Positions 1 through 5,581 of a stretch of 5,581 bases of DNA are shown in pieces. The notes below the pieces were generated by a model. The model did not search any database, had not been told where the DNA came from, and was given only the letters and a program-made list of their open reading frames with translations. Position 1 is the first letter of the stretch; each line of letters begins with the position of its first letter. The position numbers and the translations under genes are program-made. The stretch comes from Rhodospirillaceae bacterium (GTDB lineage Bacteria > Pseudomonadota > Alphaproteobacteria > UBA11073). The stretch spans positions 1 through 5,581 of the forward strand of contig DPZW01000120.1 in the NCBI GenBank assembly GCA_003536545.1, written 5' to 3'.

Positions 1-35
1 GGAATATCAGGCTGATAGAGGGCAAGGCGGAGCAT
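1..35 (-). CDS. trmL: Start of a TrmL-like (SPOUT family) tRNA 2'-O-methyltransferase gene, partial
   Basis: Only the first 12 codons are in the window; they read MLRLALYQPDIP and the gene continues past the left edge. This matches the opening beta strand of the TrmL/SpoU family, which typically begins with a pattern like 'MRLALYQPDIPxNxG'. The family methylates the 2'-O of the wobble nucleotide 34 in leucine tRNAs, using S-adenosylmethionine. The ATG is preceded by GGAAAG with an 8-base gap, a reasonable ribosome binding site. The frame upstream contains no other start before an in-frame stop at 72-74. A divergent trmL-like gene beside petA fits a gene order known from alphaproteobacteria. 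The identification rests on 12 residues plus context, so it is probable rather than certain. Confidence 0.7.
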   Translation of the reverse strand, partial: MLRLALYQPDI

Positions 36-109
36 CGTCGGGTCTTTCCAAAGGGGGCTTAAGCAGATATATCAGTCCTTTAGTTGAATCAAACAGTGGT
101 TTTCGCTCC
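36..109. promoter_or_regulatory. Divergent intergenic region between trmL-like gene and petABC
   Basis: These 74 bases must hold the 5' signals of both divergent genes, unless petA is transcribed from within the trmL-like gene. On the minus strand there is a possible -35 TTGATT (87-92) and a -10-like TATATC (66-71), but the 15-base spacer is short. On the plus strand I see no convincing -35/-10 pair. An 8-base palindrome, GATATATC, lies at 66-73. No terminator or recognised regulator site was found. The promoter role is inferred from the divergent layout. Confidence 0.35.
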
Positions 110-646
110 ATGACCTCACATTCTGACGCATCCCACCCCACGCGGCGTGACTTTATCTATATGACAGCTGGCGCTTTCGGCGCGGTTGGCGCGGCGGCGG
201 TGGCCTGGCCCATCATCCAATCCATGAACCCGGCGGCGGATACGCTGGCGATGTCGACGACCGAAGTTGACCTGACTCCCATCGCAGCCGGGCAGGCAAT
301 TACGGTGATGTGGCGCGGCAAGCCTGTGTTTGTGCGTCACCGGACGCCCGAAGAAATTTCAAAAGCGGAAGCGGACGATAAAGTTGAATTGCGTGACAAG
401 CAGACAGACGAACAGCGCGTGAAAAAACCGGAGTGGTTGATTGTGGTTGGCGTTTGCACGCATCTGGGCTGCGTTCCCGTGGGCCAAAAGCCGGTTGAAA
501 ATCGCGGTGAATATGGCGGCTGGTTCTGCCCGTGCCATGGCTCGCATTACGATACTTCGGGCCGGATCCGCAAGGGCCCGGCGCCGACAAATCTTGCGGT
601 GCCCGAATATACATTTTTATCCGACACTCTCGTGCGCATCGGTTAG
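110..646 (+). CDS. petA: Ubiquinol-cytochrome c reductase iron-sulfur subunit (Rieske protein)
   Basis: This is the Rieske [2Fe-2S] subunit of the cytochrome bc1 complex. It takes the first electron from quinol at the Qo site and carries it to cytochrome c1. The 178 residues match the usual bacterial length. The N-terminus has an RRDF sequence (residues 12-15) before a hydrophobic segment (about 17-38), as in Tat-exported, signal-anchored Rieske proteins. The cluster-binding boxes are complete: CTHLGC at 116-121 and CPCHGS at 140-145. C116, H118, C140 and H143 are the expected ligands, and C121-C142 the expected disulfide. S145 and Y147, which tune the redox potential, and the GPAP loop (156-159) are present. 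The ATG is the only plausible start, but no clear Shine-Dalgarno sequence precedes it. It is the first gene of petABC; petB follows after 7 bases. Confidence 0.97.
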   Translation: MTSHSDASHPTRRDFIYMTAGAFGAVGAAAVAWPIIQSMNPAADTLAMSTTEVDLTPIAAGQAITVMWRGKPVFVRHRTPEEISKAEADDKVELRDKQTDEQRVKKPEWLIVVGVCTHLGCVPVGQKPVENRGEYGGWFCPCHGSHYDTSGRIRKGPAPTNLAVPEYTFLSDTLVRIG

Positions 647-653
647 GTGAAAC
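645..653 (+). promoter_or_regulatory. petB ribosome binding site overlapping the petA stop codon
   Basis: AGGTGA at 645-650 precedes the petB ATG (654). Its first two bases are the last two of the petA TAG stop. Such an arrangement favours translational coupling, with ribosomes ending petA close to the petB start. It also supports the chosen petB start. Confidence 0.6.
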
Positions 654-1958
654 ATGGCTGGCTTAAACAAAAGCGAATTTAAAAACCCCGTCATCAACTG
701 GATTGATACGCGGTTGCCGATTTTTACTCTGATGAATGCCGAATACGGCAAATTCCCCACGCCTAAAAACTTTAATTATTTATGGAATTTTGGCGCACTG
801 GCCATGGTCATGCTGGTGGTGATGATCCTGACAGGCATTATGCTGGCGATGCAGTATCAACCTTCAACCACCGGCGCGTTTAATTCCGTTGAGCGCATTA
901 TGCGCGATGTGAATTACGGCTGGCTGTTGCGCTATTTGCATGCCAATGGCGCATCGATGTTCTTTGCCATTACCTACATTCATATTTTCCGCGGCATGTA
1001 TTATGGCTCTTATAAAAATCCACGTGAAATTTTATGGATTTTGGGCGTGGTGATTTTCCTGCTTTTGATGGCCACGGCGTTTCTGGGCTACACATTGCCT
1101 TGGGGGCAGATGTCATTCTGGGGCGCGACCGTGATTACCAATTTGTTTTCCGCCATTCCGTTTGTGGGTGAGCATATTGTGACCTGGCTGTGGGGCGGCT
1201 TTTCAGTAGATAACCCAACCCTTAACCGTTTCTTTGTGCTGCATTTCTTATTGCCGTTTGTGATTTGCGCGGTGGTATTTTTGCATGTCTGGGCATTGCA
1301 TGTGACGGGTTCGAATAATCCAACAGGCGTTGAGCCAAAGGGGCCGCAGGATACCCTGCCATTCCATCCTTATTACACGACCAAGGATTTGTTTGGCGTT
1401 ACCGTCTTTTTGATTATCTACGCGCTCTTTGTTTTTTACGCGCCGAATATGTTGGGCCACCCGGACAATTATATTGAGGGGAACCCGCTGGTGACGCCTG
1501 CGCACATTGTGCCGGAATGGTATTTCCTGCCGTTCTACGCGATTTTACGCGCCATCACATTTGATATTGGCATTCCGTTTACCGATATCGTTTTTATTGA
1601 GGCCAAGCTGGGCGGTGTTATCGCCATGTTTGGCTCCATCGCTCTGTGGTTTGTTTTGCCATGGCTGGATACTTCGCCGGTGCGTTCGGCAAATTTTCGG
1701 CCGGTTTTCAAGAAATGCATGTGGCTGATGGTTGTGGTGATGTTCCTGCTGGGGATGGCAGGCGGTAAAAGCCCGGATGATCCCGTGACATTCTTTGGCT
1801 GGGCATCGCCCATGACCTGGGTTATGGTGGCACAGATTTGTACGCTTTATTACTTTGCACATTTTCTCGCCATTCTACCCTGGCTGTCTCGCAATGAAAA
1901 AACCTTGCCGTTGCCGTATAGTATTTCTGAATCCGTTTTGAAAAAGGGAGCCGCATAA
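654..1958 (+). CDS. petB: Cytochrome b subunit of the cytochrome bc1 complex
   Basis: This is the membrane core of the bc1 complex. It carries hemes bL and bH and forms the quinol-oxidising Qo and quinone-reducing Qi sites. At 434 residues it has the length of a full bacterial cytochrome b, fused rather than split as in b6f. The four heme histidines are present with correct spacing: H96 and H197 (expected bL pair), H110 and H211 (expected bH pair), each helix pair 14 residues apart. The Qo-site PEWY motif is at 287-290, and the conserved segment GYTLPWGQMSFWGATV is at 145-160. H216, in the segment ALHVTGSNNP, corresponds to a Qi-site histidine in Rhodobacter. Hydrophobic segments at about 46-66, 91-113, 126-146, 192-218, 246-266, 317-338, 354-370 and 386-409 fit the eight-helix fold. 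It overlaps petC by one base. Confidence 0.98.
   Translation: MAGLNKSEFKNPVINWIDTRLPIFTLMNAEYGKFPTPKNFNYLWNFGALAMVMLVVMILTGIMLAMQYQPSTTGAFNSVERIMRDVNYGWLLRYLHANGASMFFAITYIHIFRGMYYGSYKNPREILWILGVVIFLLLMATAFLGYTLPWGQMSFWGATVITNLFSAIPFVGEHIVTWLWGGFSVDNPTLNRFFVLHFLLPFVICAVVFLHVWALHVTGSNNPTGVEPKGPQDTLPFHPYYTTKDLFGVTVFLIIYALFVFYAPNMLGHPDNYIEGNPLVTPAHIVPEWYFLPFYAILRAITFDIGIPFTDIVFIEAKLGGVIAMFGSIALWFVLPWLDTSPVRSANFRPVFKKCMWLMVVVMFLLGMAGGKSPDDPVTFFGWASPMTWVMVAQICTLYYFAHFLAILPWLSRNEKTLPLPYSISESVLKKGAA
1944..1950 (+). promoter_or_regulatory. petC ribosome binding site inside the end of petB
   Basis: AAGGGAG lies 7 bases before the petC ATG, within the last codons of petB. It is the best ribosome binding site in the operon and fixes the petC start at 1958. 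The petB stop and petC start share an A in TAATG, so translation of the two is probably coupled. Confidence 0.7.
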
Positions 1959-2713
1959 TGCGTTTGCTGGCCATTTTATTTTCCATTACGTTATTTGCCG
2001 TGCCGGTCATGGCAGCGGGTGGCACCATTGAATATCCGAAGGTGGAATGGCATCAGTCAGGCCCATTCGGCACATTTGACCGTGCGCAACTGCAGCGTGG
2101 ATTTCAGGTTTATAAACAGGTCTGCGCGGCATGCCATTCCATGCGGCAATTGTCTTACCGCAATCTTTCCGCCTTGGGATATGATGAAAACCAGATCAAG
2201 GCGATTGCGGCTGAATATATGATAACAGATGGGCCGAATGATGAGGGCGAAATGTTTGAGCGTCCGGGCCGTCCCAGTGATAAATTTAAGTCACCCTTTG
2301 CCAATGAAAAGGCAGCGCGTGCCGCCAATGCCGGTGCCTATCCGCCGGACCTCTCGTTGATGGCCAAGGCACGTCATGATGGTGCCAATTACCTGCATGC
2401 TTTGCTGACCGGTTACGAAGAGCCGCATGATGGCACAGTAGTGCCGGAAGGTATGTATTATAATAAGTATTTTTCAGGGCATTTAATCGCCATGGCCCCG
2501 CCATTGATGGAAGGATCTGTGGCCTATGCGGATGGCACAGAAGCCAGCGTGGATCAAATGGCCAAGGATGTTACAGCGTTCCTGGCCTGGGCAGCGGAGC
2601 CTGAAATGGAAGAGCGCAAGAAAATGGGCTTTCAGGTTATTTTATTCCTGGCGGTATTTTCAGTCGTGATGTATCTGGCAAAAAAACAGGTTTGGAAAAA
2701 CGTGAAGCACTAA
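1958..2713 (+). CDS. petC: Cytochrome c1 subunit of the cytochrome bc1 complex
   Basis: This is the c-type cytochrome of the bc1 complex; it accepts electrons from the Rieske protein and passes them to a soluble or membrane cytochrome c. The 251-residue precursor starts with a Sec signal peptide (hydrophobic residues about 3-18, likely cut near AMA/AGG at 19-21). The covalent heme site CAACH is at 56-60, with H60 the proximal ligand. M179 in IAMAPPL is the expected sixth ligand. The conserved NAGAYPPDLS segment is at 124-133. A C-terminal anchor helix (about 223-241) is followed by basic residues. The only cysteines are the two of the heme motif, so the extra disulfide of Rhodobacter capsulatus cytochrome c1 cannot form. 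Isoleucine 177, two residues before the methionine, is beta-branched, which fits the alternative way of stabilising that ligand. Its end overlaps the convergent downstream gene by four bases. Confidence 0.97.
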   Translation: MRLLAILFSITLFAVPVMAAGGTIEYPKVEWHQSGPFGTFDRAQLQRGFQVYKQVCAACHSMRQLSYRNLSALGYDENQIKAIAAEYMITDGPNDEGEMFERPGRPSDKFKSPFANEKAARAANAGAYPPDLSLMAKARHDGANYLHALLTGYEEPHDGTVVPEGMYYNKYFSGHLIAMAPPLMEGSVAYADGTEASVDQMAKDVTAFLAWAAEPEMEERKKMGFQVILFLAVFSVVMYLAKKQVWKNVKH

Positions 2714-4917
2714 GCCGGGGTGAGCGGGCGGAACTGCGTCACGTTGCTGTTCTGCTCAAGGTTTTGTGCCTGTGTCGCTAGATTCATTTGATGGCGGCCC
2801 AGAATGCGCTCTGCGAGATCTTGTGGCTTCTCATTATTAAATACTTCAAACATTTCCGCATGCGGCATGTTGCGCATTTGCGCAGGCATAAACGGTGTGC
2901 CCTTGTCATCTGTCGGCAATAGCATGGTTTTGCCAGCTTCGCCGGTGATGCTGTATTGATTTTTGATGGTCACGGGCAGCATTTCGTAGGCCTCTGCCAT
3001 AATTTTACGTGGATCGAATTCAGCAGCCACACGCCCCTGTGGAGCCTCCTGGCCACCCGTAGCGAAATTCACGTTCTGCGCGTTTTGACCCGCCTGGCGC
3101 ATCGCAGCCTGGCGATCCTGTTCCGGTGTTGTCGCTACATATTGTTGCTGCGGCGTGGATGGGGGTGAGGGTGCGCGTTGCTGGCGTTCTTCGTGCTCTG
3201 CCTGCAATTGTGCTTGCGTAGGAATAGGTGCGTTTTTATATTTTCCAAAACCATATTCATCGGGCGTGCGCTGCAAGAAGCGATAATAGCTGTCATCACC
3301 TTTGGTGCGGATCATTTCTTTCGCCATATCAATTTGCAATTGACCTACATCCATACCGGCCTGTTTGGCCATTTTGGTGATGGCAGAATACATCGCCCAG
3401 GATGCAGTCATATTGGCCGGAATATTAATCAGAAATTGATTGGCTGCAGTTTGTAAAACTTCAGATCCTTGTATTGCTGCATTGCGTTTTTCATCAAATG
3501 CGAGTTGGAAAATTAAGCCATTCAAGATAATGCTGCCATCTGGTTCTGTTGTCAGGCCCAGAGACGGTGTTAACAATGCATCACGCAACAGGCCTTTTTT
3601 GAATTCAGAATCCAGCAGGGGGGCACCGGTCATACGGTTGCTGCGCGCATCCTGCATTGCCAACATCATGCTGTAACTGTGATTACCTGTCACGCGTCCG
3701 GTGAGATCCGCGATTTCAATGCCGAGTCTACGACTTCTGAAGTCGTCAAGATATCTTTCAAGTGGTACAACATCTACGCCATCTTTACCGTCTGAACCTC
3801 TGCCACTAGTGGAATGCACGACATAGCGATTGCCATCAGGACCAACAGTCAACATCACCACATGGTTATTTGTGAGATCCCTGCGATGCTTTAGCATGGA
3901 CACAATGCCATAAAGCGGCAGGCGATCTGCTGTGATTTCGCTGCCTTTCAGTTGACTGAAAGGCAGACCAAAATCATCGCTGTAACCTTTTGCCATTGTG
4001 CCGGACACAGACCATTCACGGTCTAGGCCAAGATATTTATCCATCACATAACGCGTGAACCAGCTACAATCTGTATATCCTTTCAGTTCAGGGTTATGGA
4101 TACTTTTATTGTGCTCTTGCGAATAACGCGCACTAATATTGGTCATGCCTGCCGTAAAAATGGCATTCATCAACATTGGATTACTGTTTGTAGCCGGCGG
4201 AGTGGGGTTGATGCTGGCGTAAAGCTGATTGACATCGATGCCTTGATCCGCAGGCGGGGGCGCATCCATCATCGGGATTTCCTTGCCCTGGCGCATGGCC
4301 AGTTCGATCCAGCTTGCGTTTACAGTATCGATATTAATGTAATTCGCACTGCGCACCGGCTGCGATATAGGCATGGTCATGCCCGCCGTGCTGATACCAT
4401 CCGCTGCCAGAATATTGCCTCTGCCATCTGTAGGTACGCCGCTGGTAAAGAGGGCGGATTCCGCTTCGCGGCGGCGCACAAGGCCATTCAGACGCTGCCC
4501 GTTGCCCGTAACATGTGCCTTGAAACCTTCTGCCGCGGCGTTGATGTCGCCTCTTTCCAATGCGCGGCATACTCTGGATTTTGAAAAGTTGGGGCCACCC
4601 ATGTTGTATGCGAAAGATACCAACCCATCAAATTGTCCCTGGGTTAATGCGATGCCGGATGGTAAATGTTTGCGCACATCATTCACTGCGACTTGCAAAT
4701 CACGCATTAACTCATGCTCAGCTTCTTCGCGTGTGGTAGTATCGCCAGGTTTAACGCCGCGGCCATTGCGGAAATTCCATGTGCTGCCATAACCAATCGT
4801 CCAAACGCCAGCCGGACACAGATATGCTTTGTCGCGGAAACTTTCAAAATCCCTCACCACCGCCAGACATGCTGCGCTGGGCTGTAGTTGTGAAATGGGT
4901 TTTTGGCCTAATACCAT
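2710..4917 (-). CDS. Modular cell-wall hydrolase: GH24 lysozyme domain plus NlpC/P60-like cysteine peptidase domain
   Basis: A 735-residue protein. Residues about 14-158 are a GH24 muramidase domain of the phage-endolysin type, predicted to cut the glycan strands of peptidoglycan. The catalytic pattern E-8aa-C-5aa-T is intact (E25, C34, T40), followed by IGYGST, LTQGQFDGLVSFAYNMG (91-107) and GLVRRREAES (145-154). Around 280-410, TDCSWF (C284), NHVVML (H352) and VVHSTSGRG (H368) follow the Cys-His-His order of NlpC/P60 peptidases, which cut peptide stems; this second call is tentative. Residues 411-562 are unassigned, 563-625 form a Q/P/A-rich low-complexity linker, and 626-735 are unassigned. 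No Sec signal peptide or clear membrane helix is visible, so the export route is unknown. In-frame stops just upstream make this ATG the first possible start; its Shine-Dalgarno is weak. No holin, spanin or other phage gene is nearby. It could be a domesticated endolysin, a secreted effector or an autolysin. Confidence 0.85.
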   Translation of the reverse strand: MVLGQKPISQLQPSAACLAVVRDFESFRDKAYLCPAGVWTIGYGSTWNFRNGRGVKPGDTTTREEAEHELMRDLQVAVNDVRKHLPSGIALTQGQFDGLVSFAYNMGGPNFSKSRVCRALERGDINAAAEGFKAHVTGNGQRLNGLVRRREAESALFTSGVPTDGRGNILAADGISTAGMTMPISQPVRSANYINIDTVNASWIELAMRQGKEIPMMDAPPPADQGIDVNQLYASINPTPPATNSNPMLMNAIFTAGMTNISARYSQEHNKSIHNPELKGYTDCSWFTRYVMDKYLGLDREWSVSGTMAKGYSDDFGLPFSQLKGSEITADRLPLYGIVSMLKHRRDLTNNHVVMLTVGPDGNRYVVHSTSGRGSDGKDGVDVVPLERYLDDFRSRRLGIEIADLTGRVTGNHSYSMMLAMQDARSNRMTGAPLLDSEFKKGLLRDALLTPSLGLTTEPDGSIILNGLIFQLAFDEKRNAAIQGSEVLQTAANQFLINIPANMTASWAMYSAITKMAKQAGMDVGQLQIDMAKEMIRTKGDDSYYRFLQRTPDEYGFGKYKNAPIPTQAQLQAEHEERQQRAPSPPSTPQQQYVATTPEQDRQAAMRQAGQNAQNVNFATGGQEAPQGRVAAEFDPRKIMAEAYEMLPVTIKNQYSITGEAGKTMLLPTDDKGTPFMPAQMRNMPHAEMFEVFNNEKPQDLAERILGRHQMNLATQAQNLEQNSNVTQFRPLTPA
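3941..3966. repeat. Perfect 11-bp inverted repeat within the hydrolase gene
   Basis: The arms CTGCCTTTCAG (3941-3951) and CTGAAAGGCAG (3956-3966) are exact reverse complements around a 4-base loop, TTGA. The element lies in the coding sequence for residues 318-326 (LPFSQLKGS) of the hydrolase, between the putative catalytic Cys and His of the second domain. No T-run follows on either strand, so it does not look like an intrinsic terminator. Its role, if any, is unknown. Confidence 0.8.
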
Positions 4918-4986
4918 GCTTTATCATAACATTTCCGCCTTTACGGAATTGTGACAAAACCCTTGGATTTTAAGGAGTTTGGCCCG
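4918..4986 (-). promoter_or_regulatory. Intergenic region with possible promoter for the hydrolase gene
   Basis: This 69-base gap separates the hydrolase gene from the gene upstream of it on the same strand. Read on the minus strand it contains TTGTCA (4952-4957) and, nearer the gene, TATGAT (4923-4928), a good match to a -10 box. The 23-base spacing between them is too long for a standard sigma-70 promoter, so they may not act as a pair. Between them lies an inverted repeat, TTCCG (4933-4937) and CGGAA (4944-4948). TATGAT ends only 5 bases before the ATG, so initiation from it would give an almost leaderless transcript. No clear terminator for the upstream gene is seen. Confidence 0.3.
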
Positions 4987-5581
4987 TTAAACGAGCAGGT
5001 CGCGACGCTGGATTTCCAGGTTTTCCGCCAGTTTATCGACCACAATCCAATCGACCATGCCCGATGGGGTCACAAATATGACACAGTTATAAAGGTCATA
5101 AAGTGCGAGGTCCGTGGCCTCCACGCGGAAAGAGCCATCTTCATAAACGCCCGTCAGCTCAGCCGGTTTAATCAGATCGATGACCTTGGCGCGCTGGGCA
5201 TCGGAAATACCGGGGGCCCAGGGCAGTTCATCCGGGTGATTGATAATAAAACGCTGGCCATCTGCGGTAAAAACATATTCAGAAAAGAACTGCAGGTAGG
5301 CAACCACATTGCTCGGGTTCAGGGTCAGAGGAGCCTTCTCATTCACGGAATAAATCGGCTCTACGGTCCAATCGATGATGTTGATATCGCCTGATTTCAG
5401 AATTGCATATTTGTTATAAGCAGGCACGCTGGCCAGATTGGTCAGCTCAAGCAAGTAATATTCATCATAAAACGGCAGGGTGCGGATGCGGCCAATAGTG
5501 GCAGGCGGCGGGTCAAACGGCACCGGCTCGATATACTCATTTACCTTTTTCAAAACAGCGCGCAGTTTTTCCTGCGGCAGG
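4987..5581 (-). CDS. Protein of unknown function, 3' part of a gene cut by the window edge
   Basis: The frame is open from the right edge to a TAA at 4987-4989, giving 197 complete codons. A TTG at 5551-5553 could be read as a start, but the frame continues upstream of it as LPQEKLRAV, which blends into the following KKVNEYIEP helix-like segment, and no well-spaced ribosome binding site precedes it. The true start is therefore probably outside the window. I do not recognise the family. The visible part is soluble-looking, rich in aromatic and acidic residues, with no membrane helix or signal peptide and a single cysteine. Striking segments are FYDEYYLLELT, PAYNKYAILKSGD, IDWTVEPIYSVNEKAPL and a C-terminal VTPSGMVDWIVVDKL. 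It is on the same strand as the hydrolase gene, 69 bases upstream of it, so the two could be cotranscribed. Confidence 0.75.
   Translation of the reverse strand, partial: LPQEKLRAVLKKVNEYIEPVPFDPPPATIGRIRTLPFYDEYYLLELTNLASVPAYNKYAILKSGDINIIDWTVEPIYSVNEKAPLTLNPSNVVAYLQFFSEYVFTADGQRFIINHPDELPWAPGISDAQRAKVIDLIKPAELTGVYEDGSFRVEATDLALYDLYNCVIFVTPSGMVDWIVVDKLAENLEIQRRDLLV

Noticed and set aside
893..905. Inverted repeat GCGCAT-T-ATGCGC in petB
   Set aside because: Six paired bases around one are expected several times by chance in this length, and it lies in conserved coding sequence.
2721..2765. A possible terminator for petABC: TGAGC/GCTCA with inner GAAC/GTTC pairing, then GGTTTT
   Set aside because: The stem is interrupted by an uneven internal loop, the apical loop is long and the T-run is only four bases, so it is too weak to call.
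3944..4088. Direct repeat CCTTTCAGTT at 3944-3953 and about 4079-4088
   Set aside because: Ten bases, encoding a shared Leu-Lys-Gly in two unrelated parts of the protein; a coincidence of codon choice is the simplest explanation.
4096..4584. A 162-codon plus-strand open frame opposite the hydrolase gene
   Set aside because: It is fully antisense to a gene with clear lysozyme motifs. Its translation is rich in Arg, His, Ile and Cys with no recognisable domain, typical of a shadow frame.
2710..4917. Reading the GH24 gene as part of a prophage
   Set aside because: No integrase, holin, spanin, structural phage gene or attachment-site repeat is visible, and the flanking genes look chromosomal. 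A phage origin of the domain remains possible, but a resident prophage is not supported here.
4951..5394. A 147-codon plus-strand open frame with a GTG start opposite the unknown gene
   Set aside because: It lacks a ribosome binding site and recognisable motifs. The opposite strand reads as a more protein-like sequence, open over the whole stretch to the window edge.

Overview
The window looks like a chromosomal segment of an alphaproteobacterium with roughly balanced base composition. The evidence is a complete three-gene cytochrome bc1 operon (petA-petB-petC) with alphaproteobacterial-type subunits, and the first codons of a divergent TrmL-like tRNA methyltransferase gene. From family knowledge, I recall trmL beside petA in several alphaproteobacteria. 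The genus cannot be read from the sequence.

Layout. Bases 1-35 (minus strand) hold the first 12 codons of a probable trmL gene that runs off the left edge. Bases 36-109 are a short divergent promoter region. Bases 110-2713 (plus strand) are petA (Rieske iron-sulfur protein), petB (cytochrome b) and petC (cytochrome c1), very tightly packed. A 7-base gap separates petA from petB, and petB and petC overlap by one base (TAATG). All cofactor ligands are present, so the complex should be functional: it oxidises quinol at the Qo site, passes one electron through the Rieske cluster to cytochrome c1 and the other through hemes bL and bH, and pumps protons.

Bases 2710-4917 (minus strand) encode a 735-residue protein convergent with petC; the two stop regions overlap by four bases. 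It has an N-terminal GH24 (phage-endolysin-type) muramidase with an intact E-C-T catalytic triad. A second region has the Cys-His-His pattern of an NlpC/P60-like cysteine peptidase, and about 325 C-terminal residues are unassigned, including a Q/P-rich linker. No classical signal peptide and no phage genes are visible. This is the most interesting gene here: a probable two-activity cell-wall hydrolase outside any visible prophage. A perfect 11-bp inverted repeat lies inside its coding sequence.

Bases 4987-5581 (minus strand) are the 3' part of an unrecognised gene whose reading frame stays open to the right edge. It lies upstream of the hydrolase gene in the same orientation, with a 69-base gap that holds a small inverted repeat and a possible -10 element. 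No RNA genes, CRISPR arrays or insertion sequences were seen.
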